Source: Pelagibius sp.
GTDB lineage: Bacteria > Pseudomonadota > Alphaproteobacteria > Kiloniellales > Kiloniellaceae
DNA length: 64,000 nt
Assembly (NCBI RefSeq): GCF_028289705.1
Contig: NZ_JANQOI010000188.1
Span: 1-64,000 of the forward strand
Direction of reading: 5' to 3'
Position numbers and translations under genes: made by a program. Shown in pieces: positions 33,029 to 44,167 of this stretch. The notes under the pieces are model-generated. The model was not told where the DNA came from. It did no database searches and saw nothing but the letters and a program-made list of their open reading frames with translations. Every line of letters begins with the position of its first letter. Position 1 is the stretch's first letter.

Positions 33029-34513
33029 ATGCGCGGCGAAATTCGCTTTCTGCTCGACGGGGCGCCCCGCCACCTCTCCCAGGTCGATCCGACCATGACG
33101 GTGCTGGACTACCTGCGCCAGGTCGAGGGCCTGGTGGGCACCAAGGAGGGCTGCAACGAGGGCGACTGCGGCGCCTGCACCGTGGTGGTCGCCCGTCCTC
33201 AGAACGGCGCGCTGCGCTACGAGGCCGTCAACGCCTGCATTCAGTTCGTCGGCACCCTGGACGGCTGTCAGTTGTTGACCGTCGAACATCTGGCCAAGAA
33301 CGGCAGCCTGCATCCGGTGCAGCAGGCCCTGGTGGACTGCCACGCCTCCCAGTGCGGCTTCTGCACGCCGGGCTTCGTCATGTCGCTTTTCGCCATGACC
33401 CGCCACCACGAGGAGACGCCCGACGAGGCGACCATCGACGATGTGCTGGCGGGCAACCTCTGCCGCTGCACGGGCTACGCGCCCATCGTGCGCGCCGCCA
33501 AGCAGACCTACGAGATGGGTCCGCGCGACGATGGCTTTGCCCGCGGCGAAGCGGCGACCCTGCAGTCGCTGGCCGCGCTCGACGACGGCGAGACGGTTGC
33601 CGTCGACGACGCGCAGGGCGCGCGCCACTTCTACGCGCCGTCGAACGCCGACGACCTCGCCGAGCTCTATGAGCGCTATCCCGAGGCAACCCTGACCGCC
33701 GGCTCCACCGATGTCGGTCTTTGGGTCACCAAGGAGATGCGCCGGCCCGAGACGGTGATCTACCTCGGCAAGGTGGCGGAGCTCAATCGAATCGAAGAGA
33801 CCGAAGACGCCGTCGAGATCGGCGCGGGGGTCAGCTACAGCGAGGCCATGGCGGTGATCGCCAAGCACTACCCGGACATGGGCGAGGTGATCCGGCGCAT
33901 CGGCTCGGTGCAGATCCGCAATGCCGGGACCATCGGCGGCAATGTCGCCAACGGCTCGCCCATCGGCGACTCGCCGCCGCTGCTGATCGCCGCCGGCGCC
34001 ACCCTGCATCTGCGCAAGGGTGCAGGCCGCCGCTCCCTGCCCATCGAGGAGTTCTTCCTCGCCTACGGAAAGCAGGACCGCGAAGCCGGCGAATTCGTGG
34101 AAGGCATCACGCTGCCCTTGCCGGAGGAGGCGACGCAGTTCCGCGCCTACAAGATTTCCAAGCGCTTCGACCAGGACATCTCGGCCCTGCTCGGCGCCTA
34201 CAGCCTCAGGATCGAGGGCGGCCAGGTGGTCTCGGCGCGGATCGCCTACGGCGGTTTGGCGGCGATCCCGAAACGCGCGGCCAGCGCGGAAGCCGCCCTC
34301 ATCGGTGCGGCCTGGAACGAGACCACGGTGGAGCGCGCCATGACGGCGCTGGAGCAGGACTTCAGCCCCATCACCGATTGGCGCGCCTCGGCCGGCTACC
34401 GCATGCAGGTGGCGAAGAACCTGCTTCAACGCTGCTTCATCGAGACCACGGATCACACGAGCGCGACGCGGCTCGTGGGCGCCGGGGCGCTCGATCTAGG
34501 AGGGGCGATCTAG
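33029..34513 (+). CDS. xdhA: Xanthine dehydrogenase small subunit (Fe-S/FAD)
   Basis: 494 residues. It carries two [2Fe-2S] clusters, C42/C47/C50/C70 (CNEGDCGAC) and C109/C112/C145/C147 (QCGFCTPG, NLCRCTG), then an FAD-binding domain (TAGSTDVGLWVTKE, RNAGTIGGNVANGSPIGD). It passes electrons from XdhB's molybdenum site to NAD during hypoxanthine and xanthine oxidation to urate. It follows uraH by 4 bp. Confidence 0.95.
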   Translation: MRGEIRFLLDGAPRHLSQVDPTMTVLDYLRQVEGLVGTKEGCNEGDCGACTVVVARPQNGALRYEAVNACIQFVGTLDGCQLLTVEHLAKNGSLHPVQQALVDCHASQCGFCTPGFVMSLFAMTRHHEETPDEATIDDVLAGNLCRCTGYAPIVRAAKQTYEMGPRDDGFARGEAATLQSLAALDDGETVAVDDAQGARHFYAPSNADDLAELYERYPEATLTAGSTDVGLWVTKEMRRPETVIYLGKVAELNRIEETEDAVEIGAGVSYSEAMAVIAKHYPDMGEVIRRIGSVQIRNAGTIGGNVANGSPIGDSPPLLIAAGATLHLRKGAGRRSLPIEEFFLAYGKQDREAGEFVEGITLPLPEEATQFRAYKISKRFDQDISALLGAYSLRIEGGQVVSARIAYGGLAAIPKRAASAEAALIGAAWNETTVERAMTALEQDFSPITDWRASAGYRMQVAKNLLQRCFIETTDHTSATRLVGAGALDLGGAI

Positions 34514-34577
34514 GGGGGCTTGCCCAAGGCTGACCAACAAGGCCAGGCAGGCGGAGCGCAAATGGGAGACGACGGGA

Positions 34578-35912
34578 ATGGTAGATACGACGGCGACGGG
34601 GTCTAAGCTCCAACAGGAGCTGCTGCGCGATCCGGATTACACACCGCCGCTGGCGGTGGCGGTGCCGCTGGGCATCCAGCATGTCCTGGCCATGTTCGTG
34701 TCCAACGTGACACCGGCCTTCATCATCGCCGGGGCGGCGGGGCTCGCCGGGGCCGACCTGGTCTATCTGGTGCAGATGGCCATGGTCTTCTCAGGCATCG
34801 CAACCCTCATCCAGACCGTCGGCGTCGGCCCGGTGGGCGCGCGCCTGCCGGTGGTGCAGGGTACTTCCTTCGCCTTCATTCCGGTGATGATCCCGGTGGT
34901 CAAGACCGCCGGCCTGGGCGCGCTCTTTGGCGGTATCGTCCTGGGCGGGATCTTCCACTTCCTGCTGGGCAGCATCATCGGCCGCATCCGCAACCTGCTG
35001 CCGCCGCTGATCACCGGCTTGGTGGTCATGTCCATCGGGCTGGCGCTGATCCCCGTGGGCATCAAGTACGCCGCCGGCGGCGTGCCGCTGATGGGCAAGC
35101 CGGAGTTCGGCACCTTCGTCCACTGGTTCCTCGCCCTGATCGTGATCTTCGTCACCCTGGGCATCAAGTTCTTCTTCCGCGGGTTTTTGAGCGCGGCGGC
35201 GGTCCTCATCGGCATCCTCGCCGGCTATCTCGCCGCCATGGTCATGGGTATGGTCGACTTCGGGCGCGTCGGCGCGGCGGCCTGGTTCGCCCTGCCGTCA
35301 CCCCTCGCTTTCGGCTTCGAGATCAATGCCGCGGCGGTGATCGGCATGTGCCTCATGGCGGTGGTCTCGGCCATCGAAACCGTGGGCGACATCTCCGGCA
35401 TCACCAAGGGCGGTGCCGGGCGCGAGGCCACGGACAAGGAGATCGCCGGCGGCACCATGGCCGACGGCGTGGGCACGGCGGTGGCCGGCCTCTTCGGCGC
35501 CTTCCCTAACACCTCCTTCAGCCAGAACGTCGGGCTGGTGGCCATGACCGGCGTGATGAGCCGCCATGTGGTGACCATCGGCGCGGTCTTCCTGATCGCC
35601 GCCGGGCTGATTCCCAAGTTCGGCGCGGTGATCGCCGCCATGCCCATCGCGGTGCTCGGCGGCGGCGTGATCGTGATGTTCGGGATGGTGGTCTCCGCCG
35701 GGCTCAACATGCTCTCCGAGGTCACCTTCAACCGGCGCAACATGATCATCATCGCCGTGGCGCTCTCGGTGGGGCTGGGCCTGCAGGCCGTCCCCTCGGC
35801 CCTGCAGCACCTGCCGGACACCCTGCAACTGCTGCTGAAGACCGGGTTGTTGCCGGTGGCCTTCCTTGCGATCCTCCTGAACGTGATTCTTCCGCAAGAG
35901 TCGGACAGCTAA
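34578..35912 (+). CDS. NCS2-family xanthine/uracil permease
   Basis: A 444-residue membrane protein with about 14 segments, a nucleobase:cation symporter-2. Hallmarks: VPLGIQHVLAMFVSNVTPAFI at the start, PVVQGTSFAFIP, and the motif FPNTSFSQNVGLVAMTGV (family QN-x-G). By context it imports xanthine or urate. It is unusual in lying between xdhA and xdhB, splitting the dehydrogenase genes. Confidence 0.92.
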   Translation: MVDTTATGSKLQQELLRDPDYTPPLAVAVPLGIQHVLAMFVSNVTPAFIIAGAAGLAGADLVYLVQMAMVFSGIATLIQTVGVGPVGARLPVVQGTSFAFIPVMIPVVKTAGLGALFGGIVLGGIFHFLLGSIIGRIRNLLPPLITGLVVMSIGLALIPVGIKYAAGGVPLMGKPEFGTFVHWFLALIVIFVTLGIKFFFRGFLSAAAVLIGILAGYLAAMVMGMVDFGRVGAAAWFALPSPLAFGFEINAAAVIGMCLMAVVSAIETVGDISGITKGGAGREATDKEIAGGTMADGVGTAVAGLFGAFPNTSFSQNVGLVAMTGVMSRHVVTIGAVFLIAAGLIPKFGAVIAAMPIAVLGGGVIVMFGMVVSAGLNMLSEVTFNRRNMIIIAVALSVGLGLQAVPSALQHLPDTLQLLLKTGLLPVAFLAILLNVILPQESDS

Positions 35913-35934
35913 GGCAAAGCGGAGGATCAGGGAG

Positions 35935-38271
35935 ATGTCTGAAGCGATGATCACAGGCGGCGTGCACAGGCCCCAGCGTCACGACAGCGGGCACAAGCAT
36001 GTCTCCGGCACGGCGGCCTATATCGACGACCTGCCGGAGCCGCAGGGCCTGCTGCACGTCTACCTCGGCATCTCCAGCGTGGCTCATGCGCGTATCCGTG
36101 ACATGAATCTGGATGCGGTGCGCGCGGCGGAGGGGGTGGTGCTGGTGCTGACGGCCGAGGACATCCCCGGCGTCAACGACGTCAGCCCGACCCACCGTCA
36201 CGACGAGCCGATCCTGGCCGAGGAGCTGGTGGAGTATGCCGGCCAGGCGATCTTCGCCGTTGCCGCCAAGACCCGCGATCAGGCGCGCCGCGCGGCGCAA
36301 CTCGCCGAGATCGACTACGAGCCGCTGGAGCCGGTGCTGGACTTCGCCGAGGCCAGGCAGCGCGGTGTCATGGTGACCGACCCCATGACCCTCTCCCGCG
36401 GCGACGCGGCCAAGGCCCTCGCCGAGGCGCCGCGCCGCATCAAGGGGCAGATGGAAATCGGCGGCCAGGACCACTTCTATCTCGAAGGGCAGATCGCGCT
36501 TTCGATCCCCGGGGAGGACGACGAGGTCACAGTGATCTCCTCGACCCAGCATCCGACGGAAATCCAGGGCATGGTGGCCGGTGCCCTGAACGTGCCCGCC
36601 AACGCCGTCACCACCGAGGTGCGGCGCATGGGCGGGGCCTTCGGCGGCAAGGAAACCCAGGGCAACCTCTTCGCCGTGGTGACAGCCCTGGTGGCCAAGA
36701 AGACCGGCCGTGCCGCCAAGATCCGCCCGGACCGCGACGACGACATGATCATCACCGGCAAGCGCCACGACTTCCTGGTGGACTACGAGGCCGGCTTCGA
36801 CGAGGAGGGGCGTATCCAGGCCGTCGAGATGACCTATGCCGGGCGCTGCGGCTGGTCGTCCGATCTCTCCGGGCCGGTGACCGACCGCGCCCTCTTCCAT
36901 GCCGACAACTGCTACTACCTGCCCAACGCGCACTTGGTCTCGGAGCCTTTGAAGACCAACACCGTCTCCAACACCGCCTTCCGCGGTTTCGGCGGCCCCC
37001 AGGGCATGGTGGGCGGCGAGCGGCTGATCGAGGAGATCGCCTTCGCCACCGGCAAGGACCCGCTGGAGATCCGCAAGCTGAACCTCTACGGCGCGGGCGG
37101 CCGCGACGTGACGCCCTATCACCAGCGCGTCGAGGACAACATCGCCCCGGAGATCATCGAGAAGCTAGAGGCGAGCAGCGACTACTGGGCGCGGCGCGCG
37201 GCCATCCGCGACTTCAACGAGACCTCCCGCGTGATCAAGCGCGGATTGGCGCTGACGCCGGTGAAGTTCGGCATCTCCTTCACGCTCACCGCCTACAACC
37301 AGGCCGGCGCGCTGGTGCACATCTACCGCGACGGCTCGGTCCACCTGAACCACGGCGGCACCGAGATGGGCCAGGGCCTCTACACCAAGGTCGCCCAGGT
37401 GGTGGCCCAGGAGTTCCAGGTCGACATCGAGCGCGTGCGCATCACCGCGACCACGACAGGCAAGGTGCCCAACACCTCGGCCACCGCCGCTTCCTCCGGT
37501 TCCGACATCAACGGGATGGCCGCGCTCTCGGCCTGCCGTGCCATCAAGGCGCGGCTCACCGACTTCGCCCGAGACAAGTGGGAGGTGCCGGAAGATCAGA
37601 TCGAGTTCCTGCCCGGCGAGGTGCGCGTCGGCAACCAGAAGATCGCCTTCGCCGAGTTCATCGAGGCGGCCTATCAGGCCCGTGTCTCGCTTTCCTCCAC
37701 CGGCTTCTACAAGACGCCGAAGATCCACTGGGATCGCGCGGCGGGCAGGGGCCGGCCCTTCTATTACTTCGCCTACGGCGCCTCGGTCAGCGAGGTGGCG
37801 GTGGATACCCTGACCGGCGAATACCGGGTGGAGCGGGTCGACATCCTGCACGACGTCGGCGACTCCCTGAACCCGGCCATCGACCTGGGGCAGATCGAAG
37901 GCGGCTTCGTCCAGGGCATGGGCTGGCTCACCACCGAGGAACTCTGGTGGGACAAGGAGGGGCGGCTGCGCACCCATGCGCCCTCCACCTACAAGATCCC
38001 GGCCTGCGGCGACCGGCCTCGCGTCTTCAACGTCGACATCCTGCAGGGCCACCGCAACCGCGAGGAAACGATCTACCGTTCCAAGGCCGTGGGCGAGCCG
38101 CCGCTGATGCTGGCGATCTCGGTCCTGCACGCGATCTCCGATGCCATCGCCAGCCTGGCGGACCACCGCCTCTGTCCGCGTTTGGATGCGCCGGCGACGC
38201 CGGAGCGGGTTTTGGCCACCATCGAACGGCTGCGCCGCGAAGCGGCGGCAACGAAGGGACGGGCGGCATGA
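35935..38271 (+). CDS. xdhB: Xanthine dehydrogenase molybdopterin-binding subunit
   Basis: A 778-residue catalytic subunit. Opening RHDSGHKHVSGTAAYIDDLP, molybdopterin-contact segments GGAFGGKETQGN and AFRGFGGPQGMVGGE, GGTEMGQGLYTKVAQ, and the catalytic-Glu region KAVGEPPLMLAISV are all present. The length fits the bacterial XdhB type. It forms a complex with XdhA; the cofactor is matured by XdhC, whose gene overlaps this one by 4 bp. Confidence 0.96.
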   Translation: MSEAMITGGVHRPQRHDSGHKHVSGTAAYIDDLPEPQGLLHVYLGISSVAHARIRDMNLDAVRAAEGVVLVLTAEDIPGVNDVSPTHRHDEPILAEELVEYAGQAIFAVAAKTRDQARRAAQLAEIDYEPLEPVLDFAEARQRGVMVTDPMTLSRGDAAKALAEAPRRIKGQMEIGGQDHFYLEGQIALSIPGEDDEVTVISSTQHPTEIQGMVAGALNVPANAVTTEVRRMGGAFGGKETQGNLFAVVTALVAKKTGRAAKIRPDRDDDMIITGKRHDFLVDYEAGFDEEGRIQAVEMTYAGRCGWSSDLSGPVTDRALFHADNCYYLPNAHLVSEPLKTNTVSNTAFRGFGGPQGMVGGERLIEEIAFATGKDPLEIRKLNLYGAGGRDVTPYHQRVEDNIAPEIIEKLEASSDYWARRAAIRDFNETSRVIKRGLALTPVKFGISFTLTAYNQAGALVHIYRDGSVHLNHGGTEMGQGLYTKVAQVVAQEFQVDIERVRITATTTGKVPNTSATAASSGSDINGMAALSACRAIKARLTDFARDKWEVPEDQIEFLPGEVRVGNQKIAFAEFIEAAYQARVSLSSTGFYKTPKIHWDRAAGRGRPFYYFAYGASVSEVAVDTLTGEYRVERVDILHDVGDSLNPAIDLGQIEGGFVQGMGWLTTEELWWDKEGRLRTHAPSTYKIPACGDRPRVFNVDILQGHRNREETIYRSKAVGEPPLMLAISVLHAISDAIASLADHRLCPRLDAPATPERVLATIERLRREAAATKGRAA

Positions 38272-39121
38272 CGCGGAATCTTGCAGCCTGGGTCTCGCGG
38301 CGGCTGGCCGCGGAGGAACCGGTGATCCTCGTCACCGTCGAACAGGCGCGCGGCTCCACCCCGCGGGAGGCCGGCACGGTGATGGCGGTGAGCGCGGGCG
38401 AGACCGCCGGCACCATCGGCGGCGGCCGCCTGGAATACGACGCCATCGCCCGGGCGCGGGAGATGATCGGCGAGGGCCGGGACTTCGACCGCCTCGACCT
38501 GCCGCTGGGGCCCGCCGTGGGCCAGTGCTGCGGCGGCCATGTGCTGCTGTCCCTGGCGCGTGCCGATGCCGCCGCCCTGGCGCGCCTCGAAGACGACGAA
38601 GCGCGCGCGGCGGCCGGCGACCCGCAGGTCATCGTTTTCGGCGCAGGCCATGTCGGCCAGTCGCTGATCGCGGCCTTGCGGCCGCTGCCGCTGCGGCTGG
38701 TCTGGTGCGACGCACGCAGCGAGCTCTTTCCCGAAGACACCGGCGTCCCCATCGAAACCGGCGACCCGCTCGCCGTGGTGGAGGCGGCGGAGCCCGGCGC
38801 GGCGGTCTTCGTCATGACCCATTCCCATGCATTGGACTATGCGATCACCGAGGCGGCCCTGAAGCGCGACGACCTGGCCTATGTCGGCCTCATCGGCTCG
38901 CGCACCAAGGCCCGGCGCTTCGAGCGCTGGTTCGTCGCCCGCGGCAACGACGCGCGCCGGCTCGACGATCTGGTCTGTCCCATCGGCGACTATGGCACGC
39001 TGGACAAGCGCCCGGCGGTCATCGCCGCCCTGGCGGTCGCCGAGGTGCTGACGGCGCTCGCAGACCATCGCAGCGAAACACAGAATGAAAGTCTGGCCGG
39101 AACCAGGGGAGGGCTTGTCCG

Positions 39122-39125
<4 letters not shown>
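38268..39125 (+). CDS. xdhC: Xanthine dehydrogenase accessory protein XdhC
   Basis: A 285-residue chaperone that binds molybdenum cofactor, has it sulfurated and inserts it into XdhB. An N-terminal XdhC/CoxI domain (ARGSTPREAGTVMAVS, VGQCCGGHV) is followed by a Rossmann-like domain (IVFGAGHVGQSLIAAL, VGLIGSRTKARRFERW). The start is set by the ATGA overlap with xdhB. The stop overlaps the start of the ABC ATPase gene, tying import to catabolism. Confidence 0.94.
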
Positions 39126-40682
<1,557 letters not shown>

Positions 40683-40693
<11 letters not shown>

Positions 40694-41792
40694 CACCAGT
40701 TTCAAGATCGAGCCGCGGCGCGAGATCCCGCGCAGCCTGCTCTACGCGACGCCGCTGCTGGCCGTCGTGCTGACCGTCGTCGCCGGCTTCTTCATCTTCC
40801 TCTTCATGGGCTACGACCCCTTCCTGTCGCTCTATCACTTCTTCGTCTCGCCGCTCTTGACCTTCTACGGTCTCAGCGAGCTGATGGTGAAGGCGGCGCC
40901 GCTGATCATGATCGGCGTGGGCCTGGCCATCGGCTTCCGCGCCAACGTCTGGAACATCGGCGCCGAAGGACAGCTCACCCTGGGCGCCATCACCGGCGGC
41001 GTGGTGGCGCTGGCCTTCTGGAACCAGGAGGGCATTTGGATCCTGCCGCTGATGTGCATCGCCGGCATCCTCGGCGGCATGGCCTACGCGGCGATCCCGG
41101 CCTTTCTGAAGACCCACCTCAACGTGAACGAAATCCTGACGAGCCTGATGCTGACCTATGTCGCCACGCTCTTCCTCTCGACCCTGGTCTACGGCCCGCT
41201 GAAGGACCCCATGGGCTTCAACTTCCCGCAGTCGCGCATGTTCGGCGATTCCGCCCTGCTGCCGATCCTGCTGGAGGGCACGCGCATGCACCTGGGCACC
41301 GTCCTGGCCCTGCTCATCGCCGTGGCCGGCTGGGTGCTGATGACCTTCACCATCGTCGGCTTCCAGATCCGCGTGCTCGGCCAGGCGCCGGCCGCCGCCC
41401 GTTTCGCCGGCTTCAGCCGCACCAAGCTGATCTGGCTCTGCCTGATGATCAGCGGCGGTCTCGCCGGTCTCGCCGGCACCTTCGAGGTGTCGGGCCCCAT
41501 CGGCCAGCTCATCCCGGTGATCACCCCGGGTTACGGCTTCACCGCCATTATCGTCGCCTTCCTCGGGCGGCTGCATCCCCTGGGGATCATCCTCTCCGGG
41601 CTGTTGATGGCGCTCTCCTACATCGGCGGCGAGAACGCCCAGGTGGAGGTCGGCCTGCCCCAGGCGGTGACCGGCGTCTTTCAGGGCCTGCTGCTGTTCT
41701 TCCTGCTCGCCTCCGACTTCCTGGTGCGTTACCGCATCCGCCGCCGCGCGGCGGTTCCCCAGGCCGTGGGCGCGGCCCAACCGGCGGAGTAA
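40683..41792 (+). CDS. BMP-type ABC transporter permease 1
   Basis: A 369-residue permease of the branched-chain/ribose-like family with about ten helices. The GFRANVWNIGAEGQLTLGAI segment is typical of the larger subunit of nucleoside importers. ATG 40683 is used (AGAGGAGG upstream), inside the 3' end of the ATPase gene; the frame is open further up but not family-like. Confidence 0.9.
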
Positions 41793-41797
41793 GCGTC

Positions 41798-42727
41798 ATG
41801 GCTCCCGATGCTGCAGTCCTCGTCATTCTCACCGTCGTCGGTGCCGCCACGCCGCTGCTCTTCGCCGCCCTGGGCGAGCTGGTGGTGGAGAAGTCCGGCG
41901 TCCTCAACCTCGGCGTCGAGGGCATGATGATCCTGGGCGCGGTCTCCGCCTTTGCGGTCGCCGTCTCCACCGGCTCCGGCGCCCTGGGGGTCGTCGCCGG
42001 CATGCTGGCCGGCATGGCCATGGCCTTCATCTTCGGCGTGCTGACCCTGACCCTGGCCGCCAACCAGGTGGCGACGGGCCTCGCGCTGACCATCTTCGGG
42101 CTCGGGCTCTCCTCCCTCATGGGCGCCAGCTTCATCGGCATTCCGGTGGAGCCCCTGGCCAAGCTCTCGATCCCGGGCATCAGCCAGATCCCCATCATCG
42201 GCCCGCTGTTCTTCGGCCATGACGCCCTGGTCTATCTCTCCTTCGCCGCGGTGGTCGCCATCGCCTGGTTCCTCAAGAAGTCCCGCGCCGGCATGATCCT
42301 GCGCGCGGTGGGCGAGTCCGACATCTCGGCACACTCCATCGGCTACAACGTGATCGCCGTGCGCTACCGCGCGGTGCTGTTCGGCGGCGCCATGGCGGGC
42401 CTGGGCGGCGCCTTCCTCTCGCTCTCCTACACGCCGCTGTGGAACGAGGGCATGACCGCGGGGCGCGGCTGGATCGCCCTGGCCCTGGTGGTCTTCTCCT
42501 CCTGGCGGCCCTGGCGCCTGCTGGTCGGCGCCTACCTCTTCGGCGGCGTGACCATTCTGCAGCTTTATACCCAGGGCGCCGGCGGCCTCGGCATTCCGGC
42601 CCAGGTCATGTCCATGCTGCCCTATCTGGCGACCATCCTGGTGCTGGCGGTTATCGCCGCCGGCCCCTGGAAGGGCCGCCTCGACGCCCCGGCTTGCCTT
42701 GGAAAGCCATTTAGGCCATCAACGTAG
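41798..42727 (+). CDS. BMP-type ABC transporter permease 2
   Basis: A 309-residue partner permease. The family segment PLLFAALGELVVEKSGVLNLG opens it and GMTAGRGWIALALVVF lies in the C-terminal third. ATG 41798 follows the previous stop by 5 bp; the much longer open frame upstream is a shadow of permease 1. Confidence 0.9.
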   Translation: MAPDAAVLVILTVVGAATPLLFAALGELVVEKSGVLNLGVEGMMILGAVSAFAVAVSTGSGALGVVAGMLAGMAMAFIFGVLTLTLAANQVATGLALTIFGLGLSSLMGASFIGIPVEPLAKLSIPGISQIPIIGPLFFGHDALVYLSFAAVVAIAWFLKKSRAGMILRAVGESDISAHSIGYNVIAVRYRAVLFGGAMAGLGGAFLSLSYTPLWNEGMTAGRGWIALALVVFSSWRPWRLLVGAYLFGGVTILQLYTQGAGGLGIPAQVMSMLPYLATILVLAVIAAGPWKGRLDAPACLGKPFRPST

Positions 42728-42796
42728 GCAATAAAGATTCGGGGCGGGAACCCTCAAGCAACGATGACCCATAAGAATCATGTCAAGGAGGCTCAG

Positions 42797-43879
42797 ATGA
42801 TCAAACCCCATTCCCGCAGGCACTTCCTGGCGGGCAGCGGCGCCGCCGCCGGCGCCCTTGCCCTGGGCGGCCCCGCCGCCTTCGCCGCCGATCCGTTGAA
42901 AGTCGGCTTCGTCTATGTCGGCCCCGTCGGCGACTTCGGCTGGACCCACGGCCACGACCTCGGCCGCAAGGCCATCGAGAAGGAATTCGGCGACAAGGTG
43001 AAGACCACCTTCGTCGAGAGCGTGGCCGAGGGCCCGGATGCCGAGCGCGTCATCCGCCAGCTCGCCGCCGCCGGCAACAAGCTGATCTTCACCACCTCCT
43101 TCGGCTTCATGAACCAGACCGTTCGTGTCGCCAAGCAGTTCCCCAAGGTGATGTTCGAGCACGCCACCGGCTATCAGACCGCCAAGAACGTCTCGGCCTA
43201 CAACGCGCGCTTCTACGAGGGCCGCGATGTCATCGGCACCATCGCCGGGCATATGACCAAGACCGGCAAGTTCGGCTACATCGCCTCCTTCCCCATCCCC
43301 GAAGTGGTGATGGGCATCAACGCCTTCATCCTGGCCGCCCGCAAGGTGCGCCCCGATGCCGAGATCAAGGTGGTCTGGGTGAACTCCTGGTTCGATCCGG
43401 GCAAGGAGGCCGATGCCACCAAGGCGCTGATCGACCAGGGCTGCGACGTGATTACCCAGCACACCGACAGCCCGGCGCCGATCCAGACCTCCGGCAGCCG
43501 CGGCGTCTGGTGCTTCGGCCAGGCCTCCGACATGTCCAGCTTCGCGCCGGATCAGCACCTGACCGCCATCCTCGACGTCTGGGGCCCCTACTATGTGGAG
43601 CGCACCCGCGCGGTGCTGGATGGCACCTGGCAGACCTCCAACGTCTGGCAGGGCTTCAAGGAAGGCATGGTGGAGATGTCGCCCTACAACAAGAACCTGC
43701 CGGCCGAGGTGGTCGCTGCCGCGGAGAAGATCCGCAAGGGCATCATCGACGGCAGCCACCACTCCTTCACCGGCCCCATCAAAGACCAGGATGGCAAGGA
43801 GCGGGTCGCCGCCGGCGAGCGCATGAGCGACGAAGCCCTGCTCACCATGGACTGGTACGTGGAGGGCGTGACGGCCTAA
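42797..43879 (+). CDS. BMP-family ABC transporter substrate-binding protein
   Basis: A 360-residue periplasmic lipoprotein-class or Tat-like exported binding protein of the BMP/PnrA family. ATG 42797 follows AAGGAGG and gives the leader SRRHFLAGSGAAAGALALGG. The mature protein starts with LKVGFVYVGPVGDFGWTHGH, the nucleoside-binding signature of BMP proteins. As last gene of the operon it is followed by a strong terminator. A purine-related ligand is inferred from context. Confidence 0.92.
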   Translation: MIKPHSRRHFLAGSGAAAGALALGGPAAFAADPLKVGFVYVGPVGDFGWTHGHDLGRKAIEKEFGDKVKTTFVESVAEGPDAERVIRQLAAAGNKLIFTTSFGFMNQTVRVAKQFPKVMFEHATGYQTAKNVSAYNARFYEGRDVIGTIAGHMTKTGKFGYIASFPIPEVVMGINAFILAARKVRPDAEIKVVWVNSWFDPGKEADATKALIDQGCDVITQHTDSPAPIQTSGSRGVWCFGQASDMSSFAPDQHLTAILDVWGPYYVERTRAVLDGTWQTSNVWQGFKEGMVEMSPYNKNLPAEVVAAAEKIRKGIIDGSHHSFTGPIKDQDGKERVAAGERMSDEALLTMDWYVEGVTA

Positions 43880-43901
43880 GCGTTACCGGCAAAGGACAAC
43901 G

Positions 43902-43935
43902 AAAGCGGCGGGGAGCGATCCCCGCCGTTTCTTTT
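43902..43935 (+). terminator. Rho-independent terminator ending the purine/ABC operon
   Basis: 9-bp stem CGGCGGGGA / TCCCCGCCG with a GCGA tetraloop, an A-run before it and TTTCTTTT after it. It marks the left boundary of the AT-rich retron insertion. Confidence 0.88.
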
Positions 43936-44002
43936 GGATCGCAACTAATCCTTTGCCGCTGTACTACTTTCTCTTTGCGAGAAAGCTTGCTAGTATTGTT
44001 CG

Positions 44003-44165
44003 CCTCTTAGCTGGGTGCCTCGTCTGATGCACTCTACGCCGGGTGATTCGCCAGGCTGAATTTGATTGAGCGAGTTTGGGCGCCGACTTCGAACAATTTT
44101 GTCGGCCCCGGTCGCTGCCTCGGCGCCGACAAAATTATTCGAAGTCGGACGCTCAAAGTAAGAGG
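44003..44165 (+). ncRNA. Retron msr-msd non-coding RNA
   Basis: The repeats a1 (CCTCTTA, 44003-44009) and a2 (TAAGAGG, 44159-44165) pair to close the RNA. Directly after a1 comes the branch-point context TTAGC, with the likely 2'-OH priming guanosine at 44010, as in Ec86. msr hairpins follow: GGGTGC/GCACTC (44013-44034) and GCC-GGTG/CGCC-GGC (44038-44056). The msd is a long hairpin: base TTGAGCG/CGCTCAA (44066-44072/44150-44156), then 24 bp with one C-A mismatch (44083-44106/44125-44148) and an 18-nt GC-rich loop. Reverse transcription of msd would give a multicopy DNA of roughly 70-90 nt. Confidence 0.85.
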
Positions 44166-44167
44166 AA

